This document shows positions 10,723 through 18,255 of a DNA stretch of 64,000 nucleotides, one piece after another. Each line of letters opens with the position of its first letter. Position 1 is the first letter of the stretch. Below the pieces are notes generated by a model, which was not told where the DNA came from, made no database searches, and worked only from the letters and a program-made list of their open reading frames with translations. The position numbers and the translations under genes were made by a program. This DNA comes from VAZQ01 sp963725185 (GTDB taxonomy: Bacteria > Pseudomonadota > Alphaproteobacteria > Rhizobiales > Xanthobacteraceae): contig CAVRXO010000006.1 of assembly GCA_963725185.1 (NCBI GenBank), positions 2,480,001 through 2,544,000 of the forward strand, given 5' to 3'.

Positions 10723-10902
10723 ATGGCTAATCTCAATGGTTCGGGTGCAGCGCGAGGTCGGCGTTTGATCGTGGCTGCGCTTTTGGCGCTCGGACTCGTC
10801 GCCGGCGTAACGGCGTTTGTGTTTTGGGACGATTTGGCCGGGTTCGTCCAGTCCGTTGCCATGGGAAAGCTTGACCGCGCCCAGGGTCACATTCGTTATT
10901 GA
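10723..10902 (+). CDS. Small single-span membrane protein, 59 aa
   Basis: Not recognised. The ATG at 10723 gives a short basic N-terminus followed by one hydrophobic span (LIVAALLALGLVAGVTAFVFW) and an amphipathic tail (FVQSVAMGKLDRAQGHIRY). The organisation is plausible for a small inner-membrane protein, positively charged side inside. There is no strong ribosome-binding site. An in-frame extension upstream to 10630 crosses the tandem repeat and is less likely. Confidence 0.4.
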   Translation: MANLNGSGAARGRRLIVAALLALGLVAGVTAFVFWDDLAGFVQSVAMGKLDRAQGHIRY

Positions 10903-10931
10903 AGAGCTGCTCTGCCCGAACTCCAAAAAGC

Positions 10932-10984
10932 GTTAGACAGAACCATTGATCAGGTCTAACCGTTCTTTCTTCATTGCATGATCA
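10932..10984. promoter_or_regulatory. Inverted and direct repeats upstream of oxyR
   Basis: GTTAGAC (10932-10938) and GTCTAAC (10954-10960) form a perfect 7-base inverted repeat, and TGATCAG occurs twice, 31 bases apart (10948 and 10979). The block is A/T-rich and sits 23-75 bases before the oxyR start, where autoregulatory operators of LysR proteins usually lie. Assignment to OxyR is inferred from position. The inverted repeat could also terminate the small ORF upstream. Confidence 0.45.
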
Positions 10985-11006
10985 GTTATCCTGATGGAGC
11001 GATGCC

Positions 11007-11912
11007 GTGGGCAACGTGACGCTGCGCCAATTGCGCTACTTCGATGCACTCGCCCAGAGCCTCCATTTCGGCCGTGCCGCGGAGCAATGCGCGGTTACGC
11101 AGCCGGCGCTGTCGATGCAGATCCAGGAGCTGGAGCGAGAGATCGGCGTCCCGCTGATCGAGCGCACGCGCGCGGGCGCGCAATTGACCGACGAGGGCAG
11201 GGAGATCGCGCGCCGGGTCGGCCGCATTCTTTCCGAGGTCCGCGATCTCGTGGACCATGCCCGCCACAATCAACGGCTGCTGTGCGGCGGCTTGCGGCTC
11301 GGCGTCATCCCGACCATCGCGCCTTATCTGCTGCCGCCGCTGCTGGCGATGCTGCGCGCCGACCACCCCGAGCTGGAGCTCAGCTTGCGTGAGACCCAGA
11401 CCCAGCATCTCCTGAACGAGCTCCTCGCCGGCAAGCTCGACCTGGTGCTGCTGGCGCTGCCGGTCGAGCATGCCGACATCGAGACGGCCCCGTTGTTCAC
11501 CGATCGCTTCCTGCTGGCATTCCCGAGCTCGCGGCGGATGCCGGCCAAGATGCTGGCCACGCCCGATCTCATGTTGCGCGACCGGCTGCTCCTGCTCGAG
11601 GAGGGCCACTGCCTGCGCGACCAGGCGCTCGACGTCTGCAATCTGAGGCAGCCGCAGAGCGTCGACACCTACGGCGCCTCCAGCCTGTCGACGATCGTGC
11701 AGATGGTCGCCAACGGCTACGGCATCACGCTGTTGCCGGAGATCAGCGTCGAGCTTGAATCCAGGAACGGGCTCTTGCGGCTCATGCGTTTCGCCGAGCC
11801 CGAGCCGCATCGGATCGTGGGCCTCGGCTGGCGCCGATCGTCCCCGCGCAAGCGCGATTTCATCGCGCTCGGAAACCTGATCACCGCCATCCACGAGAAG
11901 AATCGCGCGTAG
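11007..11912 (+). CDS. oxyR: Hydrogen-peroxide-sensing LysR-family regulator OxyR
   Basis: The product is 301 residues. The N-terminal helix-turn-helix (TLRQLRYFDALAQSLHFGRA, TQPALSMQIQELEREIG) is that of OxyR. The sensor region has LLLLEEGHCLRDQALDVC, placing cysteines at about residues 202 and 211, nine apart, as in the Cys199/Cys208 redox switch of E. coli OxyR. By family knowledge it is oxidised by H2O2 and activates catalase, peroxiredoxin and related genes. None of these classic targets is adjacent, although a thioredoxin-reductase-like gene lies 4 kb away. The start is GTG at 11007; an in-frame GTG at 11016 is an alternative. A long palindrome separates it from the convergent gene. Confidence 0.92.
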   Translation: MGNVTLRQLRYFDALAQSLHFGRAAEQCAVTQPALSMQIQELEREIGVPLIERTRAGAQLTDEGREIARRVGRILSEVRDLVDHARHNQRLLCGGLRLGVIPTIAPYLLPPLLAMLRADHPELELSLRETQTQHLLNELLAGKLDLVLLALPVEHADIETAPLFTDRFLLAFPSSRRMPAKMLATPDLMLRDRLLLLEEGHCLRDQALDVCNLRQPQSVDTYGASSLSTIVQMVANGYGITLLPEISVELESRNGLLRLMRFAEPEPHRIVGLGWRRSSPRKRDFIALGNLITAIHEKNRA

Positions 11913-11975
11913 GGCGCAATCGCTTTATTGCGCCAACGGCCTCGCCAAGTGACGCAATAAAGCGATTGCGCCCTA
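11910..11975. terminator. 23-base perfect inverted repeat between convergent genes
   Basis: The arms 11910-11932 and 11953-11975 are perfectly complementary over 23 bases around a 20-base loop. The left arm begins inside the oxyR stop codon and the right arm ends six bases before the stop of the opposite gene. Position suggests a bidirectional terminator. The length and sequence (GGGCGCAATCGCTTTATTGC) also fit a dispersed palindromic repeat used as a terminator. Confidence 0.75.
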
Positions 11976-11981
11976 CGGTTA

Positions 11982-12794
11982 TCAGCGCAGGATTTGGTAA
12001 CCGGCGATCGCCAGCTCGACCGCGATCAGGACCACGATGACGATCTCCAGCCGCAGCGAACGCCTTGTGTCGATGATGTCGGTGAGCACCTCGGCGGTCT
12101 CGGCGATGACCGAGAGCTTGCGGGTCAGGGCCTCGGCGCGTTCCTTGAGCTCGTATTCGTCCTCCAGCCGGGCATAGAGCCGGTCCAGGTCGGGTCGATC
12201 CCACACCACGTCGGGCTTTTCGGCGACCGCGACGCGGCCCGAGACCCGGTGCTGCACCAAGAGCGCGTTGCCGATGTGCTTGAGGATGGCGCGCCGGCCG
12301 CTGGTGGTGCGGCCCTTCTCGGCCAGCTGGCGGGCGAACGGCTCGACCAGCTCGAAGACCGCGGCCACCTCGCGCTCGTCGCGTGCCAGCACCACGCTCT
12401 TCGACAACGCATCCGCGATGACGACCAGATGCTCGGGCGTGCACGTCTTGAGGGCAACCGGACCGCCCGGGAGGATCTGCTCGTCCCGGTCGAACGCGAC
12501 CACGATATACGCGATCTCCTCCTCGCGCGGCTCGACCGGACGGATGAGCCGCGTCGAGAGGCTCTGCAGCACCTCGTCCTCTTCCGCCGGCGCAAGCCCG
12601 ATCAGGACCGCCACGCCATAGCGAAACACCGTCACCAGCCCGTCTTTTCCATACCGGTAGGTCAACGGAACCGTTGCAACCACGCCATCGCGCTCGAGAA
12701 TCGAGCGCTCGAGGTTCGACGTGTCGATGCGATCGCTCAGCAGGAGAGCTCTGACCCTGGTCCTGCCGCCGGGCGCTTGCGCAGCTTCACTCAT
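11982..12794 (-). CDS. RMD1/DUF155-family membrane protein
   Basis: The product is 270 residues. The central region (VPLTYRYGKDGLVTVFRYGVAVLIG) and the helical C-terminal part (WDRPDLDRLYARLEDEYELKERAEAL, then LSVIAETAEVLTDIIDTRRSLRLE) are diagnostic of the DUF155/RMD1 family (yeast Rmd1, human RMND1, bacterial YagE-like). One C-terminal membrane span (IVIVVLIAVELAIAGYQIL) anchors it. Mitochondrial relatives support organelle translation; the bacterial function is not established. It is alone on its strand between the palindrome and the PQQ dehydrogenase, 45 bases from the latter, and could be cotranscribed behind it. Confidence 0.8.
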   Translation of the reverse strand: MSEAAQAPGGRTRVRALLLSDRIDTSNLERSILERDGVVATVPLTYRYGKDGLVTVFRYGVAVLIGLAPAEEDEVLQSLSTRLIRPVEPREEEIAYIVVAFDRDEQILPGGPVALKTCTPEHLVVIADALSKSVVLARDEREVAAVFELVEPFARQLAEKGRTTSGRRAILKHIGNALLVQHRVSGRVAVAEKPDVVWDRPDLDRLYARLEDEYELKERAEALTRKLSVIAETAEVLTDIIDTRRSLRLEIVIVVLIAVELAIAGYQILR

Positions 12795-12839
12795 CGCTCG
12801 GGCCGCGCTCCGGCGGCCGCCTCCCGCTGCCGGCCGCGC

Positions 12840-14618
12840 CTACAGGCCGAACACGTACAGCATGGACGCGGTCGAGGTGTATTTGAGCTCGGGCGCGTTC
12901 GCCATCACCGCGTTGGGCTGCTTGGAGCCGACCAGGACCGCGACATACTGCTTGCCGTTGACCGAATAGGTGATCGGCGGCGCATTGATTCCGGTGCCCA
13001 CGTTGAAGCTCCACACCTCGGCCAGGGTCTTGGAGTCATGGGCCGAGAGCGTGCCGTCGGGCTCGCCGATGAAGACCAGGTTGCCGGCGGTCGCGAGCGC
13101 GCCGCTGTAGTTGGGATAATCGAGCCTCAGGTTGGCCTTGATCTCGCCGGTGGTCGGATCGACCGCCTTCAGGCTGCCGTAGAGACGCTCAGGCGTCTTG
13201 ATGCCGCCGCCGGAGAAGCGCTCGCGCGGCTTGACCGTGCCGCCCTGATCGACAAAGTCCTTTTGCTCGACCGTGCCGAGCTGATTGCAGCCTTCGGTCG
13301 ACGGAATATAGAGCAGGTTGAGCTGCGGATTGTAGGCCGTGGGCTCCCAGTTCTTGCCGCCGAAATGCGACGGGCACAGGCGCCCGCCTTGCGGGTTGGC
13401 ACGCGAGCCGTGGCTGCCCGCCGCATAGACCTGCACGTCCTTGTTCGGATCGTAGTTGAGCGGCTTGCCGGTCTTGGGATCGAGGCCGGGCGCCCAATTG
13501 AGCTCGTCGACATATTGCTTGCCCGCCACGAATGCGCCGTTGGTGCGGTCAAGCGCATAATAGAAGCCGTTGCGGGCGGCGTGCACCACGAGCTTGCGAT
13601 CCTCGCCGTTGACCTTGGCGTCGATGATCGGATGCTCGGAGATCTCGTCGAAGTCATAGGGATCATTCGGGGTGTACTGGAAGCCCCATTTGATCTGGCC
13701 GGTGGCGGGATTGAGCGCCAGCACGCTGGCCGCCCATTTGTTGTCGCCCGGGCGGTATTCGGGATCCCAATCGGGTCCGGCATTGCCGACCCCCTGATAG
13801 AACGTGTCGCTCTCGGCGTCGTAGGTGGCGGTTTCCCAGACCGAGCCGCCGCCGTGCTCCCAATGGTCCTTGCCGTCCTTCCAGGTCTCGTTGCCGGGCT
13901 CGCCCTTGCCGGGGATGGTGTAGGTCCGCCACAGCGGCTTGCCGGTGTTGAGGTCGGTCGCATCGACAAAGCCGCGGATGCCGTATTCGCCGCCGGCCGC
14001 GCCGACGATCGCGGTATCGCGGATGACCAGCGGGGCGAGCGTGAGCACCTCGGCCAGCGCCGGGTCCGCGACCTTGCGCTCCCACACCTTCTCCCCGGTC
14101 GCCTTGTTGATGGCGAACAGCCGGCCGTCGAGCGAGACCGAGATCACCTTGTCCTTCCACAAGGCGACGCCGCGGTTGTTGACCCCGCAGCAGGCGACGT
14201 CGCCGGCCCAGGCCTTGTCGGTGCCCGGATCGAACTTCCAGCGGATCGTGCCCTTCTTGCCGCTCGATACGTCGACCGCATAGACGGTGCCCCAGCCGTC
14301 GGGGAAATACATCACGCCGTCCTCGACGATCGGAGTGGCTTCCAGATCGCCGAACTTGTAGCGGGTGCCGGCGCCTTCGAAGCCGCCCAGCCCGACCGTG
14401 AACGCGACCTTGAGATTCTTCACCGTATCGGTGTTGATCTGCGTGAGCCGCGAGAACCGGTGGCCCTGATAGTTGCCGTGGTGCAGCAGCCAGTTCTGCG
14501 GTTCCTTGTCGGCGTTCATCGCCCGCTCGAACGTCATGTCGGCTGCGCGCGCGGGCGTCAGCGCGGTGACCGCGAGCAGTGAACCCATCAGGGCCGTGGC
14601 GAGAGATACGCTTCGCAT
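12840..14618 (-). CDS. PQQ-dependent alcohol dehydrogenase, probably lanthanide type
   Basis: The product is 592 residues, the usual length of quinoprotein alcohol dehydrogenases, with a signal peptide (MRSVSLATALMGSLLAVTAL...ARA). Landmarks are the vicinal disulfide Cys143-Cys144 (VACCGVNNRG), Glu211 in GGEYGIRGF and Asn279 in GVGNAGPDW as metal ligands, and Asp322 in DPYDFDE as catalytic base. Asp324, two residues on, is the extra metal ligand that marks lanthanide-dependent members such as XoxF and PedH; calcium enzymes have Ala or Ser there. It oxidises primary alcohols in the periplasm and passes electrons to a cytochrome c. No cytochrome or PQQ-synthesis gene is adjacent. The start is fixed by GGGAGGAA upstream. 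It is not an obvious XoxF at the N-terminus, so the substrate is open. Confidence 0.9.
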   Translation of the reverse strand: MRSVSLATALMGSLLAVTALTPARAADMTFERAMNADKEPQNWLLHHGNYQGHRFSRLTQINTDTVKNLKVAFTVGLGGFEGAGTRYKFGDLEATPIVEDGVMYFPDGWGTVYAVDVSSGKKGTIRWKFDPGTDKAWAGDVACCGVNNRGVALWKDKVISVSLDGRLFAINKATGEKVWERKVADPALAEVLTLAPLVIRDTAIVGAAGGEYGIRGFVDATDLNTGKPLWRTYTIPGKGEPGNETWKDGKDHWEHGGGSVWETATYDAESDTFYQGVGNAGPDWDPEYRPGDNKWAASVLALNPATGQIKWGFQYTPNDPYDFDEISEHPIIDAKVNGEDRKLVVHAARNGFYYALDRTNGAFVAGKQYVDELNWAPGLDPKTGKPLNYDPNKDVQVYAAGSHGSRANPQGGRLCPSHFGGKNWEPTAYNPQLNLLYIPSTEGCNQLGTVEQKDFVDQGGTVKPRERFSGGGIKTPERLYGSLKAVDPTTGEIKANLRLDYPNYSGALATAGNLVFIGEPDGTLSAHDSKTLAEVWSFNVGTGINAPPITYSVNGKQYVAVLVGSKQPNAVMANAPELKYTSTASMLYVFGL

Positions 14619-14823
14619 GGATTGGTTCCTCCCTTGGCGCAGACTGGTTGCAATCAGGATCTCGGGCGAGATGAGGCCGGTTGTTTGATCGACGGTTGCC
14701 GGCTCGGCGCCCCTCTAAGTCCATCGGATGGAAGCTCGGCTGCGGAGCGCAGGTTAGCAATGCGCGGCAGCCGGCGAAAGCGCCTTCGTGCCCTCGATTC
14801 TCGGCGGCCAATAGCGTGCCAAC

Positions 14824-15909
14824 CTATTCGAGGAAATGGCGGGCACGGCTCGCCACGTCCTTGGGCGTGCTCACCACCTGCTCCACGATGCGTTGCAACG
14901 CTTCCCCGCCGATCGGGGCGACATCGAGATTGAGCGCCGCCGCCTCGCCGAGGAAATCCGGATCCTGCATCACCGCGTCGAATGCCGCGCGCAGCGCGGT
15001 TACGCGTTCCGGCGGAACGCCGGGTGGGGCCGCAAACGGGCGACCGAGCTGCCCGCCGGAGAGGACCAGCTCGACGATCCGCCGTTCATCGGCGTTCTCG
15101 ACCATGTCGGTGAGCGCGGGCGCTGCAAGATCGGGCACGAAGGGACCGAAGCGCGCAAGAACAGTGATCTTATGCTCCTTCACCCAATCGGGCTTGGTCG
15201 CCTTCCAACTGGCCCAGGAATTGTCGCGGCCATCGACCTCGCCCCGTTCCATAGCCAGGTTGATCTGAGTACCGCTGGCATAGCCGGTGACGATCTTGAA
15301 CCTGGCGCCCAGGAATTCCTTCATCATCGCCGGGAATCCGTAGGTGTTGGAGCCCTTGGCGGTGGCGCCGATGACGATATCGCGCTCGCGCGCGTCCTCG
15401 ATGGTCTTCACGCCGCTCGTGTGCCACACCACCAGGGTCTCGACCGCGGGCGCGATGGTGCCGAGCCAATTCAGCTTTTCGGCGGCGTATTGCACGCCCG
15501 GCAGTCCGACCGCTTGGGCGGCCGGCAAGGCGGGCTGCACCAGCACGATGGCGGTGCCGTCGCGGGGCGCTTGGTTGTAGAGATAGTTCAGCACCTTCAT
15601 GCCGCTGGCCCCGACCATGTTCTGGGTCACGGTCGATGGATTGCCGGGAATATGCCGGCCGATATATTTCGCCAACAGCCGCGTCACCAGATCGAACTCG
15701 CCGCCGACGCCCACGCCGACCAGCAGGCTCAGCGTCTTGCCGCGATAGAAATCGGCGATCGGTTGCGCGCGCGCCTGGGGTGCTCCGCCCAGGACAACGA
15801 TGACCAGCGACAAGATGACCGGCGGCACGATGGCGAGCGACACGATAGCGAGCGACACGGTGCGGAGCACGCCGATCGGCACGCGCGAACGCCAGGGCAG
15901 GAGCGACAT
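14824..15909 (-). CDS. Bug/TTT-type periplasmic solute-binding receptor
   Basis: The product is about 361 residues. The start at 15909 gives MSLLPWRSRVPIGVLRTVSL, a basic n-region followed by a long hydrophobic stretch and an Ala-rich cleavage site (APQARAQ), preceded by AAGGACGG. The mature N-terminus ADFYRGKTLSLLVGVGVGGEFDLVTRLLAKYIGRHIPG and the later GYASGTQINLAMERGEVDGR are shared with the two other receptors in the window. It belongs to the Bug/TctC family of carboxylate receptors; the ligand is unknown and no membrane subunits are near. It is divergent from the flavoprotein gene, with a 146-base shared promoter region. Confidence 0.83.
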   Translation of the reverse strand: MSLLPWRSRVPIGVLRTVSLAIVSLAIVPPVILSLVIVVLGGAPQARAQPIADFYRGKTLSLLVGVGVGGEFDLVTRLLAKYIGRHIPGNPSTVTQNMVGASGMKVLNYLYNQAPRDGTAIVLVQPALPAAQAVGLPGVQYAAEKLNWLGTIAPAVETLVVWHTSGVKTIEDARERDIVIGATAKGSNTYGFPAMMKEFLGARFKIVTGYASGTQINLAMERGEVDGRDNSWASWKATKPDWVKEHKITVLARFGPFVPDLAAPALTDMVENADERRIVELVLSGGQLGRPFAAPPGVPPERVTALRAAFDAVMQDPDFLGEAAALNLDVAPIGGEALQRIVEQVVSTPKDVASRARHFLE

Positions 15910-16055
15910 GATCCGTCCTTTTGCCGGGACCGCGCGGCGGCTATCCTCCGGCTTGCAGGCGTACATCTGCGCAGGCGCTTTAGCGCATGAGCGCATCGTC
16001 GGCGCATTATATGCCGCGCGCGCGTCCCGCCGACAATCCGCCGATTGAGGAGCCG

Positions 16056-16976
16056 ATGCAGGATTTTGATCTGGTGGTCATTGGCGCCGGCGTGGCCGGG
16101 CTCACGGCCGCGACGTTCGCGGCCCGCCACGGGCTCAAGGTCGCCGTGGTCGAACGGATGGCCGCCGGCGGCCAGATCGTCAATGCCGAGAGCATCGAGA
16201 ACTTTCCCGGATTTCCTGCGGGCATCGCCGGTCATGAGCTCGGGCCCCTCCTGCACGAGCAGGCCGAGGCCGCCGGTGCCGAGCTCGGGCTCGATAGCGT
16301 CGAGGCGATCGAGCTTTCCGGCGCGCATTGGGTCGTGCGGGGCGCGGCGGACGTGTGGCGCGCGCGGACGGTGATTGTCGCGGCCGGCTCGACCCCACGA
16401 GCGCTCGGGATTCCGGGCGAGGCGCGACTGCACGGCCGCGGCGTGTCGCACTGCGCCACATGCGACGGGCCCTTGTTCGCCGGACAGGAGGTCTGCGTCG
16501 TCGGTGGCGGCGACTCCGCGCTCGACGAAGCGCTGGTGCTTGCCCGCCACGCCGCCCGGGTCACGGTCTTTCACCGTGATGCGAGCTTCGACGCCCAGCA
16601 GGCACTGGTGGACAAGGCCGTCGCCTCGCCCAGGATCGAGCTTGCCCTCGAGACGTCGATCGAAGAGATCCTCGGCGAGGATGCGGTCTCGGGCGTGCGC
16701 CTGCGCGCCTGCGGCATCAACGCGAGCCGCGTCCACAACGTCCGGGGCGTCTTCGTCCATGTCGGGCTTGCGCCCAACACCGCATTCCTGCGCGGCCTGC
16801 TGGCGCTCGACGCGACCGGCCACATCGAGACCGACATCGCGCTGCGGACCTCGGTTGAAGGAATCTTCGCGGCCGGCGATATCCGCAAGCACTCGGTCGC
16901 CCAGCTGGCGGCCGCAGCCGGCGATGGCGCCACCGCGGCGATCTCGGCCGTCCGCTATCTCAAGCGGCGCGGATGA
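16056..16976 (+). CDS. Thioredoxin-reductase-like FAD/NAD(P)-dependent oxidoreductase
   Basis: The product is 306 residues from the ATG at 16056, which has GAGGAG nearby. It has the FAD-binding GAGVAGLTAATFAARHG (about 9-25), GGQIVNAESIENFPGF, a redox-active CATC (Cys133/Cys136), the NADPH-binding GGGDSALDEAL (about 150-160) and the C-terminal FAD motif VEGIFAAGDIRKHSVAQL. This is the order of thioredoxin reductase (TrxB) and its close paralogues. It should use NADPH to reduce a CxxC partner protein through the CATC pair. No thioredoxin gene is adjacent, so it may be a paralogue with another partner. An upstream in-frame ATG at 15987 has no ribosome-binding site. Confidence 0.85.
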   Translation: MQDFDLVVIGAGVAGLTAATFAARHGLKVAVVERMAAGGQIVNAESIENFPGFPAGIAGHELGPLLHEQAEAAGAELGLDSVEAIELSGAHWVVRGAADVWRARTVIVAAGSTPRALGIPGEARLHGRGVSHCATCDGPLFAGQEVCVVGGGDSALDEALVLARHAARVTVFHRDASFDAQQALVDKAVASPRIELALETSIEEILGEDAVSGVRLRACGINASRVHNVRGVFVHVGLAPNTAFLRGLLALDATGHIETDIALRTSVEGIFAAGDIRKHSVAQLAAAAGDGATAAISAVRYLKRRG

Positions 16977-17160
16977 GGCCATGACGGTTCCAGCCTGCAT
17001 GAACCTTTGCCGCGTGGTCCTGAACCCTCTCGGCTGCGGACGCCGATGATGCCCTTATGGGGCTGCTCCCTCGCTCGCCAAGCCAATCCGCACGCAAGCT
17101 CCAGCTCGATCCAGCCGACGTTGCGGTGTGGAGCAGAGATTCGTGGACGCAACGACCGAT

Positions 17161-17220
17161 CGCTTAAATTCAAGTTTAGCTTTCTCAAGGGATTGTTACT
17201 GGTGTCGGCGGGCCATCCGC
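17161..17220. repeat. A/T-rich element, copy A
   Basis: This stretch aligns with 63841-63900 at roughly 64% identity over the first 50 columns without gaps, sharing TAAATTC, TTTAG and a following GGT block. It stands out by low GC. Function unknown. In the second copy the element lies just upstream of a signal-peptide gene. Confidence 0.4.
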
Positions 17221-17344
17221 TTACGCCATACCTACCAAGCTCGGCTTCAAGAACCCGAAATACATCGCAGCGATGGCGGTGACCAACGACTGCCCGGGCG
17301 GATATTGGGAAGACCGAGGCCATGATTGGTTCAGCCGCCTCTGA
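17213..17344 (+). pseudogene. Remnant of a molybdopterin-dependent oxidoreductase (C-terminal end)
   Basis: The frame ending at the TGA at 17342 reads IPTKLGFKNPKYIAAMAVTN and then GGYWEDRGHDWFSRL. This closely recalls the C-terminus of the rhizobial sulfite-oxidase-fold molybdopterin oxidoreductases (IPTKLGFKNPK, GGYWEDQGYNWF). Only about 40 residues remain, and there is no start codon or upstream domain in this frame. It therefore appears to be the tail of a degraded or deleted gene in a 627-base region without an intact ORF. The family assignment is from memory of homologues. Confidence 0.5.
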
Positions 17345-17603
17345 TTTGAAATAATCGTTGAGCCGAAGCCGAGCTGCATTCTTCCGCAATAAATCAAGAC
17401 CCGCTCATCGTCCGCAACGGCATGTCTGCCCGTCGCTTGCGCGATGAGGCTTTTGGTCGCGTACGGTCTCGCAAACTCAGGACTACGTCTCAACGAGTGG
17501 TCATCGATCGGCTTCGCGCAATCAAACGAACGGTCGTGATCTTGTCTGAAGTCAGAGTGCCTGCAATCAAAATGGACGCGATCGCGTCCGAAGGAGTATT
17601 CCA
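17345..17603. other. Gene-free leader before the Gly/His-rich gene
   Basis: About 260 bases between the oxidoreductase remnant and the next ATG carry no credible ORF. An AAGGAG ribosome-binding site at the right end serves the next gene. No clear promoter hexamers were found. Confidence 0.35.
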
Positions 17604-18023
17604 ATGTTACGTAAAACGGTGATCGTGTTGGCGGCGGCTGCCGCTCTCACAGGAGGACTGACCGCTGACGCGCTTGCACGTGGTGGTGGTGGCGGCGGCC
17701 ACATGGGCGGCGGATTTGGTGGCGGCCATATGGGGGGCGGCTTTGGCGGGGGCCATGTCGGCGGATTTGGCGGCGGCCATGTGGGCGGATTTGGTGGTGG
17801 TCACATTGGCGGCTTTGGTGGCGGTCATGTGGGCGGCATCGGTCGCGGAATTGCCGGTCAGCACTTTGCCGGCGCGCGCGGCCGCTTCGATCACGACCGG
17901 CGTTTCCTTGGTTTCGGAGGGGGCGACTACGGGTACTATGACTACGGATGCGGTTACGGCTATCCCTACCCCTATTACAGCTACAATAACTATCCATACA
18001 GCTGCTATCCGTCCGCGTACTGA
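17604..18023 (+). CDS. Secreted Gly/His-rich repeat protein with Tyr-rich tail
   Basis: The product is 139 residues with a signal peptide (MLRKTVIVLAAAAALTGGLTADALA). The middle holds six or seven copies of a GGGH[MVI]GGF unit (about residues 30-80), giving regularly spaced histidines. The C-terminal 45 residues are rich in Tyr, Gly, Pro and Cys (DYGYYDYGCGYGYPYPYYSY). Similar short secreted proteins are common in Bradyrhizobium and are often called sulfur-globule-like. No function is established, but the histidine ladder suggests metal binding. AAGGAG seven bases upstream fixes the start, and a strong terminator follows. Confidence 0.8.
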   Translation: MLRKTVIVLAAAAALTGGLTADALARGGGGGGHMGGGFGGGHMGGGFGGGHVGGFGGGHVGGFGGGHIGGFGGGHVGGIGRGIAGQHFAGARGRFDHDRRFLGFGGGDYGYYDYGCGYGYPYPYYSYNNYPYSCYPSAY

Positions 18024-18070
18024 TATCCGCCGACGTCAGCAAATTCCGTCACGATGGCGCCAGGTGGCAA

Positions 18071-18104
18071 ACAGGCCCCGAATCGTTCTTGCGGGGCCTG
18101 TTTT
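18071..18104 (+). terminator. Rho-independent terminator
   Basis: ACAGGCCCCG (18071-18080) pairs with CGGGGCCTGT (18092-18101) around an 11-base loop and is followed directly by a T-run. It lies 48 bases after the Gly/His-rich gene and would end its transcript. Confidence 0.88.
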
Positions 18105-18255
18105 GCGGGGCCGGATCGGTCGGGCTTGGCGCCAGCGGACTTGAGCACTTCGGCCCACTTCTCCGGGCCCACTTCTCCACTGCCCCGCCTATACTCGCCA
18201 CCAGCGCGGTCCTATACTTGTCCCCTGCATCGATCGACGATCAGGGAAACCCGCG

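Noticed and set aside
11994..14582. An 862-residue ORF opposite the PQQ dehydrogenase and DUF155 genes
   Set aside because: It covers two recognisable genes on the other strand and has the composition of an antisense shadow.
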